DNA of 64,000 bases from Avena insularis (taxonomy: Eukaryota; Streptophyta; Magnoliopsida; Poales; Poaceae): positions 230,061,661 to 230,125,660 of the forward strand of contig CM042685.1 in NCBI GenBank assembly GCA_023614405.1, given 5' to 3'. Made by a program: the position numbers and the translations under genes. The notes beneath the pieces were generated by a model. The model saw only the letters and a program-made list of their open reading frames with translations. It did not search any database and was not told the origin of the DNA. This document shows positions 1 to 11,700 of this stretch, piece after piece (positions within the stretch are counted from its first letter, which is position 1; every line of letters starts with the position of its first letter).

Positions 1-1710
1 TTGCGTCGCCTATTCGCTGGCAACGACGAGATCCGCGGCGGCCGCTGAGTCCACTTCCATGGCGGAAGGGCTAGATGCATCCTTAGCCGGAGAGCTTGTC
101 GGAGAAGGCGTGGGCTGGACGCTGGGAGTGACAGGGGCGATGGAGGGAGATGCGTGATGGGACACATCACGATGTAGCATATCTTTAATGTTTCTAGAAG
201 CCCCCAAAGCTTTGGAGGTCTTCTTCAAACTGACACTGGCTTTCTTCTTGAAATGTACAAAAAATATAAGTTCATGAATAAGATGAGCAATGGACAATGT
301 CGGAGGATAAGAGTCTTACACAACTGTGGGTGCTTTGGTGAAAGGAATCCCGGTGATCTTTCTCTTCTCTGCCTCCAGGGCGGCAGTGGAATTCTTGGAG
401 GCTCCACCCTCCGTCTTCTTCTTATTGCCTCCATCGTCAGCGTCAGAGGTGGAGCTCTTCCGCTTTCGCGCCAATGGGACATCGTTGTCGGACAAGACAG
501 TGACTTCCTTCATCTTTGGGTCATAAATTTGGAAAGCCATGTCGTCCTCCTTTAGACTCATAAGCTGTTAAGTGAAATCATAAGGTGTTAGATGACAAAG
601 GCAAGATGGAAGAACTGGAGCAAATGTCATACACGAAGAATAAACAGGTACCTCTGAGCACTTGCCCTCCTCGAACATGTCGTAGGTGATGGTGAACCCA
701 TGCTTCCTGTCCTTCACCTTGAAAATGTCCTTGAGGCGGAGCTTGACGGAGTCGCTGGAGAAGTTGTCCTCGGAGATGCGGAGGCTATCCTTCCTCTCCT
801 TAGAGAACTCATGCATCAACTTCGAGCGGTGCTGCAGAGGCTAGATCCGCCTGACGAACCAGCACATGGCCAGGTCCAATCCGGTCAGACCCGTCTCTAC
901 GAACCACTCTATCCGCCTTATAGCGCAGGAAGCGTCGATGTCAGAGGGGAGGGAGGCTTGGGATCTCCATGTCGAGGCTTCGGCGGCAGCTCCATCGACG
1001 AAGTCTGGATATGTTGCTTCTCGGCCAGCCAGAGGGATATCTGGGCCGTAGAAGTATGTCCGTTGCCAGTTTTTGCATGACTCATGGCCGACTATGTCGG
1101 GGAACCGCCGACCAGGCCGGATCTTAAAGCTTATTGTGCCACAGTTCCTAAGCTCGTCCTTGCTGGCTCCGGCTTCCCTCTTGACAATGAAGAAATAGAT
1201 AAAGAGATCTAACCTAGGACTAATCCCTAAGTAACCCTCGCAAAGCACCGCGTAATTGCTAAGCGCAAGGATACTATTGGGGGAAAGGTTCTGAGGTTGA
1301 ACCCGGTAGTGGTTAAGGACGGCTAGGAAGAAATTGGAGATGGGCAGGGAAACACCGCGTACCAATTATGCCTTGAGGTACACCTTCTCTCTGGCTTGGG
1401 GAGAAGGGGTGACTTTGCCGGCCGGCACCGCCCGCCAAACGAGCCCCTCCGTCGCAGGAAGGTAACCCTCGACGAGCAGCTCCTTGATGTCATTGTCCGT
1501 GATGTCCAAGCCGCGCCAGTCCCCCTTGTGGGAATCGTTCTCTTCTTCCAGCAGCTCTAGCGCTGCTGGATTATGGTCGCCGGCGGTGGATTCAACCACC
1601 GCGGACTTGGGTAGCACCAGTCCCTCTGGGGGCACATGGACGATGCTCGCCGGCTTCACCGCGGCATCGCCTGACGCCGCCATGGAGGGAGTAGAGCTGC
1701 TGCTCGCCAT
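1..1710 (-). pseudogene. Transposase_28-like 'putative gypsy type transposon' protein, antisense inside a Gypsy element
   Basis: The first ATG is at 1710 and the frame reads to a premature TAA at 1366-1368. It continues in the same frame through a block with the motifs NFFLAVLNHYRVQPQNLSPN and LCEGYLGISPRLDLF, typical of the plant Transposase_28 family (PF04195). A second in-frame stop, TAG at 841-843, sits where RRIQPLQHRSKLM would be expected, and coding resembles the family again down to about 650. A likely splice donor (AGAG then GTACCT) follows. Further exon-like pieces lie at 561-316 (AFQIYDPKMKEV, then a Lys/Arg-rich stretch) and 250-10 (Ser/Pro-rich tail). The gene lies antisense to an LTR element whose polypurine tract and LTR begin at about 2291-2304. 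Such antisense ORFs are common in grass Gypsy elements and their function is unknown. The two stops argue for a dead copy. Confidence 0.65.
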
Positions 1711-2290
1711 TGAAGAGGGAGAGTGGTGATTGGAAATATTGGGAGGCTAGGGTTTTTTCGCGTGTCGCGCGGAGGGCTCGAGGAGGTGCTCGCTGGAGGA
1801 AGAAGATGACGCAGAGGATGAATGAGGTAAAAATTCACCGCAAATGTGATTTATAACCTCAGGCGTCAAGATTCGTTCAAAGCGATCGAATGATCGGCGC
1901 GTGGACGACGTGTGCGGGAGTGTGGGCAGAAATTTTGCCACTTTCCCAACTGTCGCCGCCAACGGTTCGTATCCTTCGCGCGGGAAAAATGGACATGATT
2001 GTGTTTTCTGCATGTGTGAGTTACGAGGCGTTGCTAACCTATCTCTACGTCATCCTAGCTGCCACTAGCAGGTGAACCATCACATCGGAATATTCCGGCA
2101 TGGACGGATCCAGTCCGGCTACGAGAAGAGTACGATGGAAGATTCAGCGTTTCTCCGAATTGCAAGTTGAAGGCGGAGAATATTGCAGGGTTCTTGGGAA
2201 GACGACAAGATATTGCTTGACGATTTGCCGACATCCATCTAGACGGAGCATTCAACCTGAAGAGGCAAGACGGCGCAAGATCTCGGAGTT

Positions 2291-2790
2291 CTCCGGGGGC
2301 TACTGTTGGGGATATGCTATATGGGTATGCTCATAGCATGTCCCTTATCCGGATAACCCGGGTGTCCCATAGTTGGTAGCATGGACCATGGCCTGCTGGG
2401 CAGCCTAGTTAGATGGATCCAGAAGGGAGGCCCATGCCGGATAAAGGAAGGCTACGGAGGAGTCACCGACATACTCGGAGCCTTCGAGTGCAAGACACGC
2501 TAGACTAGTTGTATGCTGTGTAGGACTCTGTAACCTGTCTGGCTAGGACTTTCCCTGTAACCCTAGGACCTGGCGACTATATAAGTCAGTCCTATGGGAG
2601 CCTTTAGGGCATAACCTCAACAATAGACAAGTCAGATAACATAACTCATACCTCGCACAGTGAACCGATCCCTATAACTCGGCGTATTGCCATTATAGTG
2701 ATTTATAGCAGGAGTATGATTCCGCCACCGTTGTGGGATCTGAACCTGGGTAAGCTATGTTACCTCGTACCCGTCAACCGTCCGCCTTAC
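2291..2790 (+). repeat. Polypurine tract and LTR of a Gypsy-type element (end uncertain)
   Basis: The purine-rich stretch ctccgggggctac at 2291-2303 is followed directly by TGTTGGGGATATG, a standard LTR opening, at 2304. A TATA-like TATATAAG lies at 2578-2585 and would drive rightward transcription. The sequence upstream would be the internal domain and the LTR its 3' copy. I could not place the terminal CA with confidence; by about 2790 the sequence is already pol of another Gypsy fragment. No target duplication could be assigned. Confidence 0.55.
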
Positions 2791-3919
2791 CCCACGTCTC
2801 TAAACACGCACTTTGAGGACCTCTCCATGGCGTACTTGTCGGCAATACCACGACAGCATGAGCCCAGCATAGGAAGGCGCACTCATCAAGTTCCTACGTG
2901 AGAATCGGGACATCTTCGCATGGAAGCCATCCGACATGCCTGGTGTCCCGAGGGAACTCGCTGAGCACAAACTCAACACCGACCCCATAGCGCGACCCAT
3001 CAAGCAGTCGTTGCGGCCCTTCAATGAAGAGCGCCGCCGAGCAATCGCCGAGGAGGTGCAGCGTCTACTCGCTGCAGGATTAATACGGCCAATCAAATAC
3101 TCCAAGTGGCTGGCAAACCCAGTCCTAGTCGATAAGAAGAACGGGACCTGGAGAATGTGTATCGATTACACAAACCTCAACAGTACCTGCCCAAAGGAGC
3201 AGTTCGTCCTCCAGCGGATCGATCAAATCATCGACTCGGCCGCGGGCTCGGAGTCGTTGGGTTTCCTTTGACGCAAACTCTGGTTACAACCAGATCAAAA
3301 TGGCAGTCGAGGACGAGGAAAAGATGGCGTTCATCACACCATTCAGAGCATTCTGCTACACCGCCATGACATTCAGCCTCAAGAACGTCAGAGCGACCTA
3401 CCAGAGGTGCATGCAGGAATGCCTTGCAAGCCAAATTGGCCGCAACATCCACGTCTACATCGACGACGTGGTGGTGAAGTCCACTCGCCAGGGAGATCTA
3501 CTCGTCGACCTGGCCGAAACCTTCACAAATCTGCGGAGGTACAAGATCAAACTCAATCCAGGAAAGTGCACCTCCGGTGTACCTACTGGACAATTGCTAG
3601 GGTATGTAGTCTCCAAACACGGCATTGAGGCGAACCCCACCAAGATCAACACAATCGCCCGGCTCAGCAAACCCGAGTGCCTGCACGATGTCTAGAAGTT
3701 GGCCGGGCGAGTCACGGCTCTCAGTCGCGTCATTCCCCGGCTAGGCGAGAAGGCAATGCCTCTCTACCGCCTAATGCGTAAGAACCCCACGTTCCAGTGG
3801 GACAAGGAGGCAGACGACGTTCTGTGTGCACTCGAGGAAGTGCTACTCGCGGCCCCTCTACTCACCGTCCCCGTCGACAAGGAGCCCATGCTCGTCTATG
3901 TCGGGGCATCCAAACGAGT
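2787..3919 (+). pseudogene. Gypsy (Ty3-type) reverse transcriptase / start of RNase H, fragment
   Basis: The translation contains the pol signature series FLRENRDIFAWKPSDMPGVP, WRMCIDYTNLN, GYNQIKMAVEDEEKMAF, the catalytic YIDDVVVKS, and LGYVVSKHGIEANPTKI. The beginning of the RNase H region follows (PLYRLMRKNPTFQWDKEAD). The reading frame breaks near 3270 between SLGFL and DANSGYNQ. A TAG occurs at about 3693 where the family reads through into KLAGRVTALSR. The fragment stops abruptly at 3919, where the next LTR element begins, so the rest of RNase H and the integrase are missing. This fragment may not belong to the LTR on its left. It is not active. Confidence 0.85.
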
Positions 3920-5070
3920 TGATACGTCGGAAACGTATCTATAATTTTTGATGTTCCATGCTTGTTTAGTATCTACTTTTCTTTGCTTTGTCTACACTTT
4001 GAGGTGCTTTTTACATGTTTTCTGGTACTAACCTATTAACAAGTTGCCACAGTGCCAGTTGTCTATTTTCTGCTGTTTTTTGTTCCAGAAAATCTAGTAA
4101 GGAAATATTCTCGGAATTGGACGGGACAAAAGCCAAAGTCAATAACTTTCCGTGGGGAACAAGAAGTACAGAGGGGAGCCGGAGAGGCGGTCCAGGGCGC
4201 CTAGACCCCCCTAGGCGTGGGTGGGCCCTGCCTCGCGCCTAGGCAGGGTGTGGGGCCCCTGGCAACCGCCTCAGCCTCCCCCTTCGCCTATAAGAAGCCC
4301 CCGATGTAGAAACCCTAAGAAGCTGATCAAATCTCCATGAAACCGTATGTAGCCACCGCCACCATTGTCCCTAGATCGGGGGATCTAAAGTTCTTCTCGA
4401 CACCCTGCCGAAGGGGAGATCATCCTGGAGGCCTTCTCTCCGGTATGATGTGTGAGTAGTTCCACCTTGGACTATGGGTCCATGTAGTAGCTAGATGGTT
4501 ATATCTCCTCCTTGTGCTTTCATGTATAGATCTTGTGAGCTCCGTTCATGCAAGATCTAATATATTTGTAATCATGCATATTGTGTTTGTGGGGATCGAT
4601 GGATATTGAGATTATTATGTTGGTTTGATTAATGGTTTTGTCTATATGATTCTATCATGTCTGTGTTGTTTGTGATCTTGCATGCTCTCTGTTGTTAGTA
4701 TCTATCTTGGTCAAGTAGTTGCTACTGACTCCAAGAGGGGGTATTTATGCTCGATAGTGGGTTCATGCCTCTAGTTTCCAAGGGAAGTGACAATAATATC
4801 TTCGGTTGTAGATGTGATGTTGCTACTAGGGAGAAAACAACGGTCTCTTGTTCATGGAATATGTGGATTGTTTACCTTATACACTTTGCTTAAAGCATTT
4901 GTCTGTTGCTTGCAACTTAATACTGGAGGGGGTTCGGATGATAACATGAAGGTGGACTTCTAGTCATAGAGGCGGTCTATGTATCTTGTTGTATTGCCCA
5001 ATTGAATCTCATAGGATCTTTCTGACTAGTAATTGCATTGTTATGCCTTGCTCAGTTCCTGTCAATTTCC
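3920..5070 (+). repeat. Left LTR of the non-coding element, truncated
   Basis: It begins TGATACGTCGG at 3920, inside the Gypsy pol fragment. It carries the GC-rich transcribed leader at about 4190-4450 and the ctatgggtcc / ctagatggt block. It never reaches the terminal sequence seen in the right copy (gtagacatca at 8194-8203). Similarity appears to stop near a 28-bp direct repeat at 5071, which suggests that an internal deletion removed its 3' end. Confidence 0.5.
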
Positions 5071-5208
5071 CCATGTTATGACTATGACAAGTCACCATGC
5101 GTTGTTTTAGTATACAAAAGCATAGTATTATGGTATTTTCCTTTGATGATTTGTTTGGGTTGACTTGGCACATGCTCACACCATGTTATGACTATGACAA
5201 GTCACCAT
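5071..5208. repeat. 28-bp direct repeat flanking an 82-bp segment
   Basis: ccatgttatgactatgacaa gtcaccat occurs exactly at 5071-5098 and again at 5181-5208. It lies at the apparent truncation point of the left LTR. Repeats of this kind can be left by slipped-strand or template-switch repair of a break. Confidence 0.75.
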
Positions 5209-6729
5209 AGCCTCTATGATCATTTAGTCCTTGACTTGTAGTACCACTCTATGATTTGATTAGTAATGTTTTGTTGCTCTGCATGATTATGGCCATTATT
5301 GCTCTCTTAGTTGGTTGCTCCCAGTCTTTTGCTAGCCTCCACTTGTATGAGTAAGTTCTACTCATGCTTCCAACTCCCAAGAAACCAAGTTATTCCAAAG
5401 TGTCCACTATAAACTCCTATGCATGGTGTGTTACACCACTCTAAGTATATTCTTGTTTCATCTATCTTCTAATTAAAAAATATTTTGTTATGTGGAAACT
5501 TAGTGATTAAAGCCCTCACAAACTTGATGGCACACTTTATATTATTTGCCCCTAATAAACTTGAACCATTGTGTCATCTATGTTGTATATTCTTGCACTT
5601 ATACGTTGGAATTAGCAGAACCGTGTTGTCACGGGGAACGTTTTCAACATTGCACTTGTACTTTGTACTCAGTTGATATCATGCTCTTTTGTCTATGGAT
5701 GTCACCGGTGTGAAATAAATAGGGAACTTGTAAGTCCATGGAGTTTGTATTTTGTGTTAGAGAAACGCCTGGGCCGCTAGCCTAAGCCATGCCTAATCAT
5801 GGTGGAAACTTGCAGCATCACCATAATAAGGTATCTATGAAGCATCCTCAATAAAAAGCTATGCATATAGTAAATAAAAAGATCGCTGAGATGCTCATTG
5901 TATGCTTGCCTTGTCATTTTGGTTATGGGATAGCTCTTGTACCATGTGCAAGGGGTACCCGTTGGCGGTTCTCTATGATATGCATGAACTTACAATGACA
6001 AAAACTTACAGGTGACTGAAGTTGAGTAGCATGAGGTGTGGCCCTCGTATTCAAGGGACTTGAGATTGCCAACTTATACTTTGTCAAGCATATACTCCAT
6101 AGTTTGTTCACTTTAACCTTAATCCCTTCAAGATGCTTATGATAGGGGCAATGAGGGCTGAAAGCTAACAAGTACCATAATTTTTGGAATCTCTTTCTGA
6201 GACTTGAAATCCCTACTTCCCTTTGTGAAGGGCCTTTCTTCCACCATTATTTGAGTATCCACCTTCTACCTTTAGGCACCATTAAGAGAGCATAGTTGTC
6301 ATTCTTCATTCTGTGTGCAGTGTCCCAAAACTTATTGATTGATGCATATTGTGATATTACTTGTTCTTGTGCTACTTGTTTCTAGTCACCCTTGTGAACT
6401 TTGAAGGTGTCTTATGCATCTATTTTCTACTCTATGAGGGACAAGCTGAATGCCACTATGCTATGTTTTCTATATGTGAAACAAACAAAAGTCTTTCAAT
6501 GCATTGTTATTCATGATCTTTGTTTGTAACCTTTCATGTTGCATGCATAGTTACTATGTTCTATTTTTAGAACTCCACCTTTCATGCACATGTTTAGAGT
6601 TCTTTGTTCCTAGCTTTCAATGCTTGCAAATGGTTTGATCTTGATTTTGATGGTGCATGTCACCTCAAAAATTATTCTTTTTATCACTTACCTACTCGAG
6701 GACGAGCAGGATTTAAGCTTGGGGATGCT

Positions 6730-8203
6730 TGATATGTTGGAAACGTATCTATAATTTTTGATGTTCCATGCTTGTTTAGTATCTACTTTGCTTTGCTTTG
6801 TCTACACTTTGAGGTGTTTTTATATGTTTTCTGGTACTAACCTATTAACAAGATGCCACAGTGCCAGTTGCCTGTTTTCTTCTGTTTTTGGTTCCAGAAA
6901 GGCAGAAAATCAATATTCTTGGAATTGGACGGGACAAAAGCCAAAGTTCATATTTTTTCCTGAGCAATACGGAAAATCGAAGACGAGATGGAGGAGGAAA
7001 CCAGGGTGTCCACACCCTAGGTGGGCACGGGCCCACCCTAGGCCGTGCCCACAGGTGGTGTGGGACCCCTCGACCTCCACCGACCTTGCCTCATGTGCCT
7101 ATAAGAATCCCCTGGGGAGAAAACCCTAGAAAATCGATCATACTTCTAGAAAAACCTCCACAGCGCCGCCGCCACCAAAGAGGAGATTCGGGGGACAGAA
7201 AGTCTATTCCGGCACCCTGCCAGGACGGGGAAGTGCCTCCGGAGCCATCCCCATCGATCTCCATCACCATCTTCATCACCGTTGCTGATTCCCATGATGA
7301 GGAGGGAGTAGTTCTTCCTCGAGGCTAAGGGCTCTACCGGTAGCTATGTGTTCATCTCTCTCTCTCTCTATGCATGGTCATATTGTGATCATGAGCTTTG
7401 TAATCAAGTAGATCTACCTTGCTACTCAAGTGCTTAATAGATCTCTGCTCTCCCCATGTGTGTGAAAGTGACAGCGTGCACGCCATGGTGGCACTTAGGT
7501 TTGAGTCTGCATAAATACTATTTGTGCTTTAATAGATCTATGTTTTTCCCCACGTGTGTGAAAGTGACAGCGTGCATACCGTGTGTGGCACTTTGGCTAG
7601 ATTGAATATTTGTTATGAGTTTTATTTGGAGTTGGATGTCTCTATGAAATTGTGGTGTTTGTTGGAACCATCTAGCGCTCAAGGTGATAGTGTGGGGTTA
7701 TCTAGATTGGGGAAGGCGGACTTTCAGGAGTGTTGTTATAGCCCTACCGATGATTAGAGTGTCCAACCGGAGAGTAGTTAAGAGTAGTATCATGAAGAGA
7801 GGATATTTATATGAGAGCGTTCACTAGTGAAAGTATGATCCCTAGGCCTTGTTTCTAAACATTGAAACACCGTTTGCATCTAAATTTGTTGCATGTTTGC
7901 TTGCTTTAGTCTTTACCTCACTGTCAAGCTATTTGCTGGCACCGTTACCACTTGTATTTCACTATCTCTTCGCCGAACTAGTGCACCTATACACCTGACA
8001 AGTGTATTGGGTGTGTTGGGGACACAAGAGACTTCTTGTATCTTGATTGCAGGATTGCTTGAGAGGGAATATCTTTGGCCACTTCCTCCCTGAGTTCGAT
8101 AAACCTTGGGTAATCCACTTAAGGGAAACTTGTTGTTGTTCTACAAACCTCTACACTTGGAGGCCCAACAACTGTCTACAAGAATAGAAGTGCGTAGACA
8201 TCA
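6730..8203 (+). repeat. Right LTR of the non-coding element
   Basis: It starts TGATATGTTGG directly after a purine-rich tract and ends ..gcgtagacatca at 8203, about 1,474 bp. Inside is a duplicated module built round tgtgaaagtgacagcgtgca, at about 7460 and 7558. The start differs from the left copy at several positions, so the insertion is not recent. Confidence 0.6.
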
Positions 8204-8794
8204 GCCGCCTCTCCCTCTCATAAATAGAGGGGAGGGGCACCCCCTTGCCCCCACACCTTGAAACCCTAGGTTGGTCGCAGCTCCTCTCAAGCCGTTGTCG
8301 CCGCCTAGAGCCCCTCTAAAGTCGCCGCCACCTAGCCCTCTCTATCCGTCAGCCACCACCACCCCCTTTGCCTCTAAACCCTAGTTGCCAAGGGCCCTCT
8401 CTACTCCACCATACCCGCTCCGACTTAGGGGAAGCCTTACGGGATTTCCCCTCTACTTCCACCATCACGCCATCATGCTGCTAGAATCGCGAGGAGAGAT
8501 CTACAACCTCTGTTGCCTGCAGAACAAGGGAGAGGAAGGTCTTCATCAAGTACCGAACGTGTGAACGACTACGGAAGTGCTGCCAGAACACGGCGCTGGA
8601 AGGATCGTCTTCGTGATCTTGAGATCGGCAAGTGAACGACTACATCAACCACGAGAATCCGATCTCATTAACCGCTTTGGATCTTCAAGGGTTAGTACTC
8701 TATCAACTCGTTGCACCGGTCTAGTAGATTGGATCTTGGCTTGTCTATGTTCATGCAATAGAATTTTTTGTTTACCATGCTACGAACCCCAACA
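8204..8794 (+). repeat. 3' end of a Copia-type LTR (remnant)
   Basis: The sequence has the layout of the transcribed end of a Triticeae Copia LTR. A GC-rich leader with aaaccctagg is followed by gaggaaggtcttcatcaag, then a run ending tttaccatgctacgaacccc and aaca at 8794. No primer binding site follows. Instead the PIF transposase fragment begins at once, so this is a solo or deleted LTR whose upstream part is gone. Confidence 0.55.
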
Positions 8795-8795
8795 A

Positions 8796-11700
8796 AGTAA
8801 TCTTGCAATATCTTCAGCATTTGGATATCTTAAGTAGAGACCACCAAAGACCTCAATCACAACATGCACAAATCTTCTATGGTTGTCTAAAGTGGTGGAC
8901 TCTGTTAGCTAACAATACTCATCGATAAGATCAACTGATGTCACATAAGCTAGGATTCCGAATGCTGAGGTCAACTTTTGATAAGGATGTAAACCAGGAA
9001 CACCATCACAATTTCTACTCATGGAAAAATAGCTACCATGTGCCTCTAGACCTCTTGCTATTGTCAAAAAAAGAGGATGATGCATCCTAAACCTGCGACG
9101 TAAAACTTAAATGAGATATGAAAGGCGAGGAGTATGCCGGAAAATTGAAAAATGCACTAGTAACATACCTTCTATGAAACATCCTTGCGTCAAAGGTACA
9201 TCCTTTGCAAAAAAAGAGTCTTTGTGAAGACACCAAAAACGTTCCGCAAATTCGCGTTGAAGATATTGACGTCCTAGAAGTGAACCTCGATGGAGTGGAG
9301 CATCCAACCAGGCATGTTATTTCTTGGCCATGTGTAACACCCTCAGAATCGGCCCTATGAAAGTTTCAGCGATTCCCGCCAAACCAGCATAGAAACGATT
9401 TAAAGGTGCCCACCAGGCACTTTCGTGCGGGTGGAAAACGAAGTAATACCATTACACAATAGTCCACGACGGAACCCACAGAACAGATATATACAACAAT
9501 GACTCAGAGAGTCAAGAATACAGATATACAATACAAAGATCCAAATCACCTTTAAAACGATACAGCGTCCGAGTACGGACAAGATGCAAATTGAGCTAAG
9601 AGCCCTGAAGAATAACCAATGGCGTCCATAACCCTGCCCAGGCCAAGCCGGAACGGTAACCCTGCTAACGACGTCGATCTCAAACCTGCTTAAACAAAAG
9701 AGGTTCCGAAAAAGGGCAAAGGAAAAAGGAGAAGCAGTCGATCGAGGCCGTACTGCAGCGAGACTAGAATTCGGCGGTCCTCGCCTACATAGGTATGGTG
9801 GACTGAAGCGGCAGCAAAGCATGCACTAAACAACCTATAGAGACTCGATACAACTGGCGGCTATCAGAGAGGGGTAAGAAAGATCTATTCGGATCCAACC
9901 TGATTCTAACACCAAACATACCTATCCTGGTATTCCCCCTCGATACCAACCGAGGAAGTCATACCAAGGAAAACTCACTCAGTTGGCACTTTTATTCATT
10001 CCATTATAGTTGCAACAATTACTAGTCAGATATAGATAGCATGAGTCATCCTGATATAATAAGCAGTGGACAATTTTAGTTAACCATTCCATTGCAGTTG
10101 TAGTACTTACTAGTCAGATACATATAGCATGAGGCATCCCAAAACCTAGCAGTTGTTGGTACTTTTATTTGGTCATTCCGTTGTAGTTGCAATACTTACT
10201 AGTCAGATACAATGGTAACAGGTGACAACCCAAAACCAGCAGTTGTTGGCACTTTTATTTAGCCATTCCATTATAGTGAAGCTGATTACTAGTCATTATA
10301 AAGTCAAATTTATAGCACTACTTTAGTTATAGTTGTCTATGATTGAGATACTGTGCTCCAAGTCGTCCATAACCGCGAACACGGCTTTCAGAAAGTTTTA
10401 CCCTGCAGGGGGCACAAATAGCAACACACGCACGATCAACCTCGAAAAAAACCAAATGAAACCCAACGAGGCATCACGACAGAGCAATTGCAAGATTCAT
10501 ATAAATTTCAGGGGGCCACCCCACCAAGCTACCCGCGACGAAGTTGACCGGCTCCGAGACAGACCCAGAGGTTTGTGCCAATGGATGTAAACGACTGGAA
10601 ACCCGAAAGTGTGACTGGGCTTGTCGATATCGCGAAAACATACCACATTTGTTCCTAAATAGTACAGGCGCTCCACACGCAATCATAAATAAAGCAGTAA
10701 AGCATGGCATAAGTACAGGATAGTAATAAAGCCCGAAACTACTTGTGGCCCTAAGAAATAATATATGACTCAAGCTCTGACTAGGGAGATTCATGGTCCT
10801 ACATGCGGATAGTGCGAATATTCAAAGAACAGGTATCAAGTACTCGAGGTCCTACGGGACACAAGTGGGCGGTTAAAAACCAAATAACATCTATTGCCCA
10901 CCTATGCCTCTGCATTATTTACCTACTTCAATTTTAGTTATTAAATAGTAATTAAAGTCATGATCATCTCCAACATTAAGCATACGGCAATACTCCAACA
11001 ACTGTGGTACTTGACGACACGCTACGGCACTTGAGCAAGCGACTACGACACGCAAGTCCAACTATCTACCAAACAACAGGTAATAGGATGTGTCCAAGGC
11101 AATATAAGGCTGCAAGGGATATCACGGATACGAAAATTAGAGCATCGTAACACAGATAGCAATAGATCAACGGGAGGAAATAAAGACTATAAAGTAAAAT
11201 AGGTAGAAAGGGGGAGAATACTCGCCTGAAAATATTGCCGAAGATTTATCCGAAGAGCAGGTCGACACTCGCATCAATTCATCGGCCTAATCCGTGAAGA
11301 AGCAAAGCACTAGAAGAAACACCGGATCACTATTTAATACTACGACAAAAGATCGGGCATGATGCATGTATGATGTATGGCATGGCAAGGATGCGATGCA
11401 ATTAGACAATACTAAACGGAACCGGAGTCCCGACAATTTATTAGATGATTCATGTTGTTTAGATACCCCGCAATTTAAATGTTGTCTTAACATGGCAAAA
11501 TATATCATCGGTTCGCTGCACAATTTTAAATGGAGTCAATATTAGACTAGATTCACCCGCATATGGCCTCAATATTTAATTAGGTGAATCGGCATAATGC
11601 CCTAAATCACGCAAGAACAATTTATATGCAACATATAGATATTATATATTATAAAAATATGGGGCTCGGAAAAAGGGATCACACGTAGGGTTGCGAAGAT

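Larger units (their letters stand above)
3920..8203 (+). mobile_element. Non-coding LTR element (LARD-like) opening with TGATACGTC
   Basis: The same LTR start occurs twice: TGATACGTCGGAAACG at 3920 and TGATATGTTGGAAACG at 6730. Each is followed by about 170 bp of close similarity (ataatttttgatgttccatg and onward). The second is preceded by a purine-rich tract (agcttggggatg) as expected before a 3' LTR. No pol or gag can be read between them, so the element must have depended on proteins from elsewhere. It resembles the abundant coding-poor Triticeae elements with TGATACGTC LTRs. The 5 bp on either side (cgagt and gccgc) do not match, so at least one end has been rearranged since insertion. 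Confidence 0.7.
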
